This document shows positions 1-7,286 of a DNA stretch of 9,554 nucleotides, one piece after another. Every line of letters begins with the position of its first letter. Position 1 is the stretch's first letter. Source of the stretch: Cytophagaceae bacterium. GTDB taxonomy: Bacteria > Bacteroidota > Bacteroidia > Cytophagales > Flexibacteraceae. The position numbers and the translations under genes were made by a program. Where the stretch lies: contig CANHWS010000123.1 in NCBI GenBank assembly GCA_947464365.1, forward strand, positions 1 through 9,554, read 5' to 3'. Under the pieces are notes generated by a model. It had not been told where the DNA came from. It did not search any database and worked only from the letters and a program-made list of their open reading frames with translations.

Positions 1-549
1 ACCAACAAAGACACCATCTTCTATGATGACAGGTGCAGCTTGCACAGGCTCTAGAACACCACCTATGCCTACCCCACCACTAAGGTGGACATTAGCACCA
101 ATTTGGGCACAGCTACCGACAGTTGCCCAGGTATCAACCATAGTACCAGGCCCAACAAATGCTCCGATGTTGACATAGGATGGCATCAATATCACCCCGC
201 AACTAAGAAAAGCACCGTATCGAGCAACAGCTGGCGGAACCACACGCACACCTAGAGCTTCGTAGTTGGTTTTGAGGGCCATCTTGTCATGAAACTCAAA
301 GATGCCAAGCTCGGTTGTTTCCATTTTCCTGATTGGGAAATATAGGATTACAGCCTTCTTGACCCACTCATTTACCTGCCAACCTGAAGGCTGACTCAGA
401 TTAGGCTCAGCTACCCTCAGCTCGCCAGCATCTAGTAGTTTGATGGTTTGGTTGATGGCATCGATGGTCGAGTGCAGGCTAAGCAAACTGCGGTCAGACC
501 AAGCGGCCTCGATGGTGGTTGCTAGCTCCTGGATATTGGTAAGGCTCAT
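1..549 (-). CDS. dapD: 2,3,4,5-tetrahydropyridine-2,6-dicarboxylate N-succinyltransferase DapD, 3' end cut by window
   Basis: This is the first 183 codons of an open frame read leftwards from an ATG at 549-547; the gene runs off the window at position 1. The enzyme transfers succinyl from succinyl-CoA to tetrahydrodipicolinate in the succinylase branch of lysine and meso-diaminopimelate synthesis, in the cytoplasm. The translation shows an N-terminal helical domain, then the start of a left-handed beta-helix of hexapeptide repeats from about residue 115. The runs MVDTWATVGSCAQIG (about 137-151) and HLSGGVGIGGVLEP (155-168) are near-identical to what I recall of enterobacterial DapD, and D139 matches an aspartate reported as functionally important in the family. 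Family members are about 270-275 residues, so roughly a third is missing. It is divergent from the glycosyltransferase gene. No convincing promoter is visible in the short gap. Family assignment is very secure; the start is well supported because MSLTNIQEL begins at the normal distance from the domain. Confidence 0.95.
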   Translation of the reverse strand, partial: MSLTNIQELATTIEAAWSDRSLLSLHSTIDAINQTIKLLDAGELRVAEPNLSQPSGWQVNEWVKKAVILYFPIRKMETTELGIFEFHDKMALKTNYEALGVRVVPPAVARYGAFLSCGVILMPSYVNIGAFVGPGTMVDTWATVGSCAQIGANVHLSGGVGIGGVLEPVQAAPVIIEDGVFVG

Positions 550-665
550 TGCAAAGGGAGTAGGTTTTCAGGATAATCAGTTGTGTTATGGCAGGCCAAC
601 TGCTTGCCACAGATCTTGTTTGCTGCGATCAGGCAATATTACGTCCTTGGTGCTACATTTGGCCT

Positions 666-1823
666 ATGCCAGCTGCGCCAAGCCCCAAGTTTGTTCCGAA
701 AAAGATTGCCTTTGCGTCGGTGCTCAAGCCTGTGCAAGACACCCGGATGTGGCAGAAAATGGGACGGTCAGCCTTGGCCTCTGGGCGATATGAGGTACTG
801 GTTGTGGGTGCTGGTGCAGCCCCAGCAAGCGGCCCAAAGGGTGCCAGCTTCTACCCTATTTTTGGCGGATCTCGGTTGGGTATTTGGCGCTACTTCGTGA
901 GCCTAAAATACGCTCAATTTTTATGGTCACATCGGCCTGATATACAGGTGGTTTGCAGCCCTGAGCTGCTGTTTGTGGCCTGCCTTTATCGCGGGCTCTT
1001 TCGGTCAAGTCGGCTGGTGTATGATGTACGAGAGAACTATATTGCAAATATATGGTTTACAGATGGTTACAATGTATTGATTCGACCAATTTTAGCAGCC
1101 TATATTTCAGTTCTGGAGCGGCTCGCAACCTTGGTGGCTGACCAAATCTGGGTAGCGGAAGCCTGTTATCAGGAAGAGCGGCCGAGCTATTTTGGCAAGT
1201 CCATTTTGCTACCAAATCTCTATGACCATGGGTTGGGATTTAGGACGGAGCCTCCTGAAAATCAAGATCCAGACAAACCTCTGCAACTATTGATTTCGGG
1301 CACATTGGGCAGGCACTATGGCACCCTCGAAGCCATCACTTGGGCAAAAAAACTGGCTGCAATTAGGACGATCAAGTTAACCATATCGGGCTACGCAGCA
1401 GATCTTGAATACAGCAAGTTGGTCATGGAGGCTTGCCAAGGTATTGATTGGATTATCACTGAAGGTATTACCTCCATGGTTCCATACTCGAGGATTATTG
1501 AGCTGACTAAGGAGACTGATTTCCTACTTCTACCCTACCTACCCAACCGCAGTACCCAAAACCGGATACCAACCAAACTCTACGAAGGACTGGCTTGGTT
1601 TGTGCCGATGTTAGTGTCCTATAATGGTGTTTGGGCCGCCCTAATCAAAAACCATGACGCAGGGCTCGTGCTAGATTTCAACCAGACACCAACACCCGAT
1701 TTGGTAAATCAGCTGGACACTCATCCATTTTATCGCAGGGGGCTAGACATAAATCTGGATCCTATTTTTTGGCAGTCGATAGAACCAAAGTTCTTGGACT
1801 CGCTTGATGCACTCATACCTTAA
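666..1823 (+). CDS. GT-B fold glycosyltransferase (family 4-like)
   Basis: A 385-residue protein from the ATG at 666 (411 residues if the upstream ATG at 588 is used). It probably transfers a sugar from a nucleotide-sugar donor to an envelope polysaccharide, glycolipid or protein; donor and acceptor cannot be read from the sequence. Numbering from 666: the N-terminal Rossmann half starts with KKIAFASVLKPVQDTR (about 12-27) and contains YDVREN (about 119-124), a variant of the YDxHE motif of many family 4 enzymes. The C-terminal half opens with LLISGTLGRHYGTLEAI (about 208-224) and has the donor-binding segment PTKLYEGLAWFVPMLVS (about 302-318), with the conserved glutamate of the nucleotide-sugar site. 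I prefer 666 because the extra 26 residues (rich in Cys and Trp) do not resemble a family N-terminus and precede the first beta strand by an unusual distance. There is no Shine-Dalgarno at either start. Codon use (CGG, AGG, ATA) suggests modest expression. A hairpin terminator follows. Fold assignment is firm; the role is unknown. Confidence 0.82.
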   Translation: MPAAPSPKFVPKKIAFASVLKPVQDTRMWQKMGRSALASGRYEVLVVGAGAAPASGPKGASFYPIFGGSRLGIWRYFVSLKYAQFLWSHRPDIQVVCSPELLFVACLYRGLFRSSRLVYDVRENYIANIWFTDGYNVLIRPILAAYISVLERLATLVADQIWVAEACYQEERPSYFGKSILLPNLYDHGLGFRTEPPENQDPDKPLQLLISGTLGRHYGTLEAITWAKKLAAIRTIKLTISGYAADLEYSKLVMEACQGIDWIITEGITSMVPYSRIIELTKETDFLLLPYLPNRSTQNRIPTKLYEGLAWFVPMLVSYNGVWAALIKNHDAGLVLDFNQTPTPDLVNQLDTHPFYRRGLDINLDPIFWQSIEPKFLDSLDALIP

Positions 1824-1842
1824 GTCAATAGCAACAGTTGGC

Positions 1843-1870
1843 AACTAGGCTATTTCTACCTAGTTTTATT
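1843..1870 (+). terminator. Probable intrinsic terminator of the glycosyltransferase gene
   Basis: AACTAGG (1843-1849) pairs perfectly with CCTAGTT (1859-1865) around a 9-nt loop, and the stem runs into TTTTATT. It begins 20 nt after the stop codon. The stem is short and only moderately GC-rich, so efficiency is uncertain. Confidence 0.5.
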
Positions 1871-2065
1871 GGGGTTTGACAGCCCCATTACTGAGTTTTT
1901 GGGTGGCTTAAAGGCCAATGGCCTGTTGTTAAGGATAATAATGTGATGTTAAAACAACTATCTGGTCAATAATTTGGTCTTATTGTTGTGAGCTAGTTCG
2001 ACACCAGTCGTGAAAAACGAGCAATCCCGCCTTAAATTGACCTCAAATCAGGATCCGACCAGACC

Positions 2066-5023
2066 ATGCCAAAAACACTGACAAGACTATTCCTGGCGTG
2101 TTTGCTATTGCTGCTCTCAATCAGTGGCAGCTGGGCTACGCATATTGTGGGTGGAGAGTTCAACATGAAGCACCTGATTAACAACCGCTACCGGGTGCAG
2201 CTCACTATATATTTTGATGACATCAATGGCAACCAAGGTGCCATTGACCCAAACATCACTGTCCACCTCTATCGGCAAAGCGACAATGTCCTGATCACCG
2301 ATTTTGACCTTCGACTTAGGGAACAAACTGCATTTGTGGCTTCGTCAAATCAACGCTGTGGGTCCAACACCCTGAGCACAAGGATACTGAAGTATTACGA
2401 AGACCTCGAGTTTGATGCCAATGCCTTTACCGATCGGGAAGGTTACTACCTATCCTACGAACGCTGCTGCCGCAATGCTGCGATTTCGAATATTCGGAAC
2501 CCTGGGTCTGTGGGCCAAACCTTTTATATGGAGTTCCCTTCGATGACCATCAATGGGCGTCGGTTTATCAACTCCACCCCTGAATTTACTGTTCCGCTAA
2601 ATGACTATGCTTGCTTAAATCGGCAGTTTGTTTTACCCTTTAACGCCATTGACGCCGATGGTGACTCGCTACTATATGAGCTAGTGGAGCCATTGATAGG
2701 CAACTCATCCAACCAACCTGGGTTTATAGTCCCGCCCGCTTTCCCCAGGCCTTATGCAACTTGCAACTGGGCACCGGGGTACAATGCCCAAACCCAAATC
2801 AGGGGTAGCCAACCCCTCCGGATAAATGCTAGAACTGGCCTGCTCACTGTTGTTCCTGGTTTCACTACAGGCTTGATGGTCTTTGCAGTTCAGGTCAGGG
2901 AGTTCCGGAATGGGCAACAAATCAGCCTGACCAGACGCGAATACCAACTCCAAGTGCGCGACTGCCCACCAGTTGCAGTTCCAAACCTCAATGTATCGTT
3001 TGGTGGCTGGTCTCGCAATGCGCCTAACGTAGTCGTTAATACCAATAGTGGAATTAGGATACCGATCGATATTGGTGCCCTTCTGAATCAAGCTCCGAAT
3101 GCAAGTGTTTGCCTTACGGCGACGGCCCTCAACTTTACACCTTCTGCTCCTCTGCTCAACACACCGAACCCTTGCTTCAACATTAACAATAACACAAACA
3201 ATGTAACTGCTACACTTCAACTGCCAGAGTGTAGCCGGACTTTAGGTACGCCATACCGCATTAGACTCACTGCTTCCGTCGATGCCTGTCCGCAGCCTAC
3301 GATCGATACGGTGCTGCTTAATATCTACGTGAACCCAATTCCGATTTCGAAACCTGTAATCACTACCCCTCTGCTGGGCAACAAAAGGGTGGATACTATT
3401 TCGGTATTGCGTGGCCGTACACTCAGCCTCCAAACCTGGGCCAAGGACACGAACAGAAAAGCACTGGCCATTGAAGTCACACAGTTTAATACACCAAACG
3501 CAGGAGGTCCTTTAGTATCGACCGCAGTAGGGCGAGATAGCGTATTTCTATCAAGCGACTGGGTGGCCGAATGCCCAGCTTCTAACCAGGGAGTTAGGTA
3601 CCAGATTGTCGCCAAATCAACCGTATGTGCACAGATAGCAACAGATACCTCTTGGTTATTCGTCAGGGTGGTAGATCCAAATTTTAATGAGCCCATTGCT
3701 TTTACGTCGCTACGACCTCAGCGTTTTGTAGCCGATACGGTGGTAGTCGATGCAGGACAGGTCGTGCAATTTTCTGCAACAGGCCAAGATACAGCCCAGC
3801 GATACACTTCCCTGCGAATGATCGGTAGCAACTTTCCAGACCAGGCCTTTAATGGCCTTATACGAAGTGACAGTAGTGCCTCAGGGATTGTGACATTGCC
3901 TTTTAGCTACCGGACTTCTTGTCGGGATCTGAATATTCTGCCAGAGGTTTTGCTGGTTGCCAAAAACCGTAGTTGCGATACCTTAGGATTTGATACCATT
4001 AGGGTGGTCATTAAGGCAATACCTCCACCAGATGGCTTGCCCACTATCAACACTACTATAGACACTAACAGGATCAACAAAGGAACTATCTTCTTAAGCC
4101 CAGGGGAGGTTTTACGTTTTGATGCCATCGGTAGTAGCCCCAACTTGCTTAATACCAAGGTCGTGGCGCGTGGCCAAGGTTTCCGCCAAACAGAGCTTAA
4201 CACCGAGTTTGCATCAACCAGTGGATTTGGTAGCGCAAGATTGCCCATCACATTCTTAGCCCGCTGCGAAGACATTGGCAACCAATCTCGACAGACGATC
4301 TACTTAAAGGTCATCAACGACCCTTGCCGGATTGATCAGTTCGACAGCCTGTCCTTCAATATCATCGTTCGAGATACCAATAAGGCACCAATCGTCTCGG
4401 CAGAGGTGCTGGCACCAGAGCCAGAACAGCTGTCCGGTGGCAACATGGTTGTAACAAGGGGTATTTACGTCAAGGAGCAACTCCTGATGCAGATCAAAGT
4501 TGACAATCCCGACAGTAGTTTGGTCAGAATACGCTTGGTGCCTTCGGGTTTTACGCTAAGCCGCTTAGGTCTATCGAATGTGGAGGTTACAGGTAGACAA
4601 TCCTTGGTTTATCCTATCAACATCAGCCCAACTTGTAACGTTTTGCTTGGCAAACAGCGTGAAACCTTTAGGTTCAAAGCTTTCGTGATTGACTCGATCT
4701 GCTTCCCTGGCTATCGTGATTCAATCAGTATCAACCTTGAGATTTTTGACTCAGCCTCCAGAGATTTTACCCCACCTAATGTTCTGACCCCCAACGGTGA
4801 CCAGAAAAACGATGAGTGGAACCTAGAGAAATTACTCCCACCCGATAACTGCCTTGATCAGTTTGAGTCCGTAAGGGTCTATAACCGATATGGGGCCCAG
4901 GTCTATTTTGCAGAAGAGCGGGACTTTGTTTGGAGGCCAGGTAATCTGCCTGCCAGTACCTATTTCTGGATCATTAAGTACCGAAACAAAAGCTACCGTG
5001 GCTGGATAGAGGTTCTCTACTAG
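2066..5023 (+). CDS. Secreted protein with gliding motility-associated C-terminal (type B T9SS sorting) domain
   Basis: A 985-residue exported protein of unknown specific function. Residues 1-24 form a signal peptide: KTLTR, then a leucine-rich core, with likely cleavage after SWA (A24). The mature end begins THIVGGEF, a start I recall from large Bacteroidota surface proteins of this class, and continues to about residue 300 with several cysteines (98, 134, 135, 183, 233, 300) and an acidic DADGDSL motif at 196-202 that could bind calcium. Residues about 318-895 are five degenerate units of about 115 residues (separate entry). Residues 898-985 are the CHU_C-type sorting domain: FTPPNVLTPNGDQKNDEW (901-918), VYNRYGAQVY (938-947) and a C-terminal strand RGWIEVLY. 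By family knowledge this domain directs export through the type IX secretion system and release or attachment at the cell surface. No enzymatic motif is visible, so adhesin or structural roles are plausible but inferred. It stands alone between a terminator and the convergent tRNA. No exact Bacteroidota -7 box was found upstream. Confidence 0.9.
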   Translation: MPKTLTRLFLACLLLLLSISGSWATHIVGGEFNMKHLINNRYRVQLTIYFDDINGNQGAIDPNITVHLYRQSDNVLITDFDLRLREQTAFVASSNQRCGSNTLSTRILKYYEDLEFDANAFTDREGYYLSYERCCRNAAISNIRNPGSVGQTFYMEFPSMTINGRRFINSTPEFTVPLNDYACLNRQFVLPFNAIDADGDSLLYELVEPLIGNSSNQPGFIVPPAFPRPYATCNWAPGYNAQTQIRGSQPLRINARTGLLTVVPGFTTGLMVFAVQVREFRNGQQISLTRREYQLQVRDCPPVAVPNLNVSFGGWSRNAPNVVVNTNSGIRIPIDIGALLNQAPNASVCLTATALNFTPSAPLLNTPNPCFNINNNTNNVTATLQLPECSRTLGTPYRIRLTASVDACPQPTIDTVLLNIYVNPIPISKPVITTPLLGNKRVDTISVLRGRTLSLQTWAKDTNRKALAIEVTQFNTPNAGGPLVSTAVGRDSVFLSSDWVAECPASNQGVRYQIVAKSTVCAQIATDTSWLFVRVVDPNFNEPIAFTSLRPQRFVADTVVVDAGQVVQFSATGQDTAQRYTSLRMIGSNFPDQAFNGLIRSDSSASGIVTLPFSYRTSCRDLNILPEVLLVAKNRSCDTLGFDTIRVVIKAIPPPDGLPTINTTIDTNRINKGTIFLSPGEVLRFDAIGSSPNLLNTKVVARGQGFRQTELNTEFASTSGFGSARLPITFLARCEDIGNQSRQTIYLKVINDPCRIDQFDSLSFNIIVRDTNKAPIVSAEVLAPEPEQLSGGNMVVTRGIYVKEQLLMQIKVDNPDSSLVRIRLVPSGFTLSRLGLSNVEVTGRQSLVYPINISPTCNVLLGKQRETFRFKAFVIDSICFPGYRDSISINLEIFDSASRDFTPPNVLTPNGDQKNDEWNLEKLLPPDNCLDQFESVRVYNRYGAQVYFAEERDFVWRPGNLPASTYFWIIKYRNKSYRGWIEVLY
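3017..4750 (+). repeat. Five tandem degenerate protein repeats of about 115 residues with paired cysteines
   Basis: Within the secreted protein, residues about 318-423, 424-537, 538-649, 650-770 and 771-895 share one pattern. A beta-rich stretch is followed by a cysteine, then a strand such as YRIRLTASVD, YQIVAKST or EVLLVAKNRS, a second cysteine 18-22 residues on, then D(S/T) and a closing hydrophobic strand such as LFVRVVDPN or INLEIFDS. The pairs are C389/C408, C503/C521, C619/C637, C734/C754 and C857/C879; successive first cysteines are 114, 116, 115 and 123 residues apart. The similarity is at protein level only, with no obvious DNA repeat, so the duplications are old. An immunoglobulin-like fold with a disulfide between neighbouring strands is likely but inferred. 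Unit boundaries are approximate. Confidence 0.7.
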
Positions 5024-5097
5024 ATACTTCGGCATTTATGGAGCGTGAGGCATAGGTAGGGACCTTGCCAATGACATGCTACAGATTGCCAAAAACA

Positions 5098-5136
5098 AAA
5101 GCCGCCCAACGCATAACGTTAGGCGGCTTTAATTTT
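5098..5136. terminator. Bidirectional intrinsic terminator between the secreted-protein gene and the tRNA
   Basis: AAAGCCGCC (5098-5106) pairs with GGCGGCTTT (5122-5130); after one C/A mismatch, AACG (5108-5111) pairs with CGTT (5117-5120) around a 5-nt loop. On the plus strand the stem is followed by AATTTTG; on the minus strand by TTTTGTTTTT (opposite 5091-5100). It can therefore end the plus-strand secreted-protein transcript and the minus-strand tRNA transcript, whose mature 3' end is about 11 nt away. Confidence 0.85.
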
Positions 5137-5140
5137 GTAG

Positions 5141-5214
5141 TGGGCCAGGAGGGAATCGAACCCCCAACCTGCTGATTATGAGTCAGATGCTCTAACCGAC
5201 TGAGCTACTAGCCC
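5141..5214 (-). tRNA. tRNA with anticodon CAT (elongator Met, or Ile2 with lysidine)
   Basis: The minus strand folds into a full 74-nt cloverleaf. The acceptor stem is GGGCTAG with CTGGCCC (one T-G pair), the D stem is GCTC/GAGC, the anticodon loop is CTCATAA with CAT opposite 5178-5180, the T stem is GGGGG/CCCTC with loop TTCGATT, and the discriminator is A. The first anticodon-stem pair, 27-43, is T against C, a mismatch. The acceptor stem is fully paired, which excludes initiator tRNA, where the first pair is normally open. CCA is not encoded (CTA follows) and must be added after transcription. The CAT anticodon fits either elongator Met or the AUA-reading Ile whose C34 becomes lysidine through TilS. 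The C4-G69 pair resembles a TilS determinant known in E. coli Ile2, but the next pair is T-G rather than C-G, so I leave the choice open. It is transcribed from the promoter at 5264-5295. Confidence 0.95.
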
Positions 5215-5263
5215 ATCAAACGCATCTGCTGGCAAATAGGCCAAACGAATTGTTGATTGGGTG

Positions 5264-5295
5264 CAAAACTAGGTATTTGGGACAACGGAAGCAAA
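5264..5295 (-). promoter_or_regulatory. Bacteroidota-type promoter for the tRNA gene
   Basis: On the minus strand, TTTG (5295-5292) is followed after 20 nt by TAGTTTTG (5271-5264). This matches the Bacteroidota consensus TTTG - about 20 nt - TAnnTTTG exactly. It would start a transcript with a leader of roughly 40-45 nt before tRNA position 1 at 5214. Confidence 0.6.
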
Positions 5296-5367
5296 CCTAG
5301 CCGAAAAGAATATCGACATGGGTAAAGAACTCAGCCAAAATAGGTGTGGCCTAACGATAAGTTTCTC

Positions 5368-5375
5368 TATTTTTG
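5368..5375 (+). promoter_or_regulatory. Possible -7 box for the isocitrate dehydrogenase gene
   Basis: TATTTTTG fits the Bacteroidota -7 element TAnnTTTG and lies 84 nt before the start codon at 5460. No clear TTG element sits 17-23 nt upstream, so this is a weak call. If real, the gene has a leader of about 75-80 nt, in which I see no strong structure. Confidence 0.3.
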
Positions 5376-5459
5376 GCCCGCCGATTAGGTTGCTATCCAT
5401 CACCCAGTACAAGGGAGGACCTAAAGGGCATCAACACAGAAAAACAAGTCATCTCACCC

Positions 5460-7004
5460 ATGTCAAACAAGACAGCCATCACCGTTGCTTATGGCGACGG
5501 TATCGGTCCGGAAATCATGAAGGCCACCCTGGACATCATCCAGGCAGCTGGTGCCCAGCTCGAAATTGAAGAAATCGTTATTGGTCTCAAAGCCTATCAG
5601 GCTGGTTATGACGCCGGTATCGCCCCTGAGTCATGGGAGTCCCTTCGCAGGACCAAGGTGTTTCTGAAAGCCCCAATCACAACTCCACAAGGTGGTGGCT
5701 TCAAAAGCCTCAATGTGACAACTCGCAAAATGCTCGGTCTTTTTGCTAACGTCAGGCCTTGTATCAGCTATCACCCATACGTCGATACCAAACATCCGAA
5801 AATGGATATGGTGATCGTCCGTGAAAACGAAGAGGACTTGTATGCTGGTATCGAGCACCAACAAACGGACGAAGTTGTCCAATGTCTGAAACTCATCAGC
5901 CGTCCTGGTTGTGAGAAAATCGTACGTTACGCTTTCGAATATGCCCGTCAGTATGGCCGCAAGAAGGTAACCTGCTTTACCAAGGACAACATCATGAAAC
6001 AGACCGATGGTTTGTTCCATGCCGTGTTTGATGAAATCGGTGCTGAATACCCTGATATCGAGCGTGACCACTGGATCATTGATATCGGATCTGCTAAAAT
6101 GGCTGATACACCAGAGGATTTTGACGTCATCGTGACACTCAACCTCTATGGTGACATCATCTCTGACATCGCAGCACAGATTGCAGGCTCAGTTGGCCTA
6201 GCTGGTAGTGCCAACATCGGTGCCAATTGCGCCATGTTCGAGGCTATCCATGGTTCTGCCCCTCGTCGTGCTGACCAGAACGTAGCTAACCCTAGTGGCT
6301 TGTTGCTCGGTGCTGTCCAGATGCTGGTCCATATCAACCAACATGAAGTAGCTGCCAAGGTCCACAATGCCTGGCTCAAGACTCTTGAGGATGGCTACCA
6401 TACCTACGACATCTATAAGAAAGGCCTAAGTGTTGACATGACAGGCAAGTCTGCCTTTTCGCAAGACACATTGCATGGCAACGAAGAGAAAGGAATTCCT
6501 AGCCTCATCAAACGTGGTGTAGATGGTGCCCTTGGTACCAAAGAGTTTGCTCAGGCTGTCATCGAGCGTCTCGGTCAGAAACCTGTCAAGTTCACCCCTG
6601 TCGAATACAAAGCCGTTGACTCACACGTCAAGCATGGCGTATATGTCCGCAGACCAGCCGCTAAAAAGGACTTGGTTGGTGTAGATATGATGGTACACTG
6701 GAGAGGTGACAATCCTGCTGAGCTTGCCGAAAAGGTGAAAGCCCTCAATGTGCCAAACATCGAGCTTAAGTTTGTCAGCAACCGTGGGATCATCGTTTGG
6801 CCTACTGGGTTCCCAGAAACCTTCCTGAGCGATCACTGGCGTTGCCGCTTCTTCAGCAATGGTGCTGAGCATACCCCGATTAGCCACAAAGACATTTCGA
6901 ACTTATTGGCTGCTGCTGGTGATGCTGGTATTGACTTCATCAAAACAGAAAACCTTTGCCGTTTTGATGGCAAGGATGCCTTCTCTAAAGGTCAAGGTCA
7001 ATAG
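5460..7004 (+). CDS. icd: NADP-dependent isocitrate dehydrogenase, Thermus/Rickettsia type with C-terminal domain
   Basis: A 514-residue cytoplasmic TCA-cycle enzyme that oxidises and decarboxylates isocitrate to 2-oxoglutarate, making NADPH. I chose ATG 5460 because it gives MSNKTAITVAYGDGIGPEI, the normal family N-terminus; the frame is open upstream to 5373 but that part is not family-like. Substrate residues fall at exact E. coli Icd spacing: S83, N85, R89, R99, then R121 and Y128 in the segment VRENEEDLYAGIE. The active-site lysine is K175 (TKDNIMK) and the metal aspartates are D232 and D236 (NLYGDIISD), with D208 a likely partner. The coenzyme loop is HGSAP (264-268) followed by R269-R270, where E. 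coli has Lys-Tyr; NADP use is inferred from the positive charge. Residues from about 380 form the extra C-terminal domain of the roughly 500-residue class (VGVDMMV, SNRG, DHWRCRF, FSKGQGQ), absent from the 416-residue E. coli enzyme. Arg codons are mostly CGT, suggesting high expression. There is no Shine-Dalgarno, and a strong terminator follows. Confidence 0.94.
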   Translation: MSNKTAITVAYGDGIGPEIMKATLDIIQAAGAQLEIEEIVIGLKAYQAGYDAGIAPESWESLRRTKVFLKAPITTPQGGGFKSLNVTTRKMLGLFANVRPCISYHPYVDTKHPKMDMVIVRENEEDLYAGIEHQQTDEVVQCLKLISRPGCEKIVRYAFEYARQYGRKKVTCFTKDNIMKQTDGLFHAVFDEIGAEYPDIERDHWIIDIGSAKMADTPEDFDVIVTLNLYGDIISDIAAQIAGSVGLAGSANIGANCAMFEAIHGSAPRRADQNVANPSGLLLGAVQMLVHINQHEVAAKVHNAWLKTLEDGYHTYDIYKKGLSVDMTGKSAFSQDTLHGNEEKGIPSLIKRGVDGALGTKEFAQAVIERLGQKPVKFTPVEYKAVDSHVKHGVYVRRPAAKKDLVGVDMMVHWRGDNPAELAEKVKALNVPNIELKFVSNRGIIVWPTGFPETFLSDHWRCRFFSNGAEHTPISHKDISNLLAAAGDAGIDFIKTENLCRFDGKDAFSKGQGQ

Positions 7005-7050
7005 TTTGATCTAACAAATAGGGCTTCCTCAAAAGGATGCTAACAATGCG

Positions 7051-7087
7051 ATGCCTGTCCCGTAAGATACGGGGCAGGCATTTTTTT
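7051..7087 (+). terminator. Strong intrinsic terminator of the isocitrate dehydrogenase gene
   Basis: A 12-bp stem, ATGCCTGTCCCG (7051-7062) with CGGGGCAGGCAT (7070-7081, one T-G pair), has a 7-nt loop and a run of seven T (7081-7087). It starts 46 nt after the stop codon and separates this gene from glutamine synthetase. Confidence 0.9.
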
Positions 7088-7225
7088 GGGCTCTGCCCAC
7101 CCACTAATAGTCAAAATGTGGACAGTTCTGGATAACACCATTAGGCATTTTCATGTCAAAATATAAGGTCATGTGGCGAATATTATAATTAAATAGGTTA
7201 AAGTGCCTCTAAATTTTAGGGCCTC

Positions 7226-7258
7226 TTGCTGTTTTGAGACACTATTTTTCTAATTTTG
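7226..7258 (+). promoter_or_regulatory. Bacteroidota-type promoter for glutamine synthetase
   Basis: TTG (7226-7228) and TAATTTTG (7251-7258) are 22 nt apart, within the 17-23 nt range of the Flavobacterium-type consensus TTG-N-TAnnTTTG. A second TTTTG at 7232-7236 is closer than usual. Transcription would start near 7263, about 24 nt before the ATG. An A+T-rich stretch at about 7180-7200 lies upstream and might act as an UP-like element. The rest of the gap from 7088 shows nothing I recognise. Confidence 0.55.
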
Positions 7259-7286
7259 CCTTACAATCCAACCCCTAAAAGACCAA

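Noticed and set aside
654..661. TACATTTG as a promoter -7 box for the glycosyltransferase
   Set aside because: No TTG element lies 17-23 nt upstream, and the octamer is short enough to occur by chance; kept only as a remark on the start-codon question.
1912..1924. Small palindrome AGGCC-AAT-GGCCT and a nearby GGGG/CCCC hairpin (1871-1886)
   Set aside because: The stems are 4-5 bp with no T tract or conserved context, so nothing beyond chance structure can be claimed.
2705..3220. A 171-codon open frame on the minus strand inside the secreted-protein gene
   Set aside because: It lies wholly opposite a clearly coding sequence, has no recognisable domain and no promoter or start context; it is a shadow frame.
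5411..5418. Shine-Dalgarno-like AAGGGAGG upstream of isocitrate dehydrogenase
   Set aside because: It is over 40 nt from the true start and has no start codon at a working distance, and Bacteroidota genes generally do not rely on this signal.
5373..5459. Upstream extension of the isocitrate dehydrogenase frame to ATG 5373
   Set aside because: The 29 extra residues do not resemble the family N-terminus, whereas ATG 5460 gives the expected one. The ATG at 5373 also lies inside the possible -7 box.
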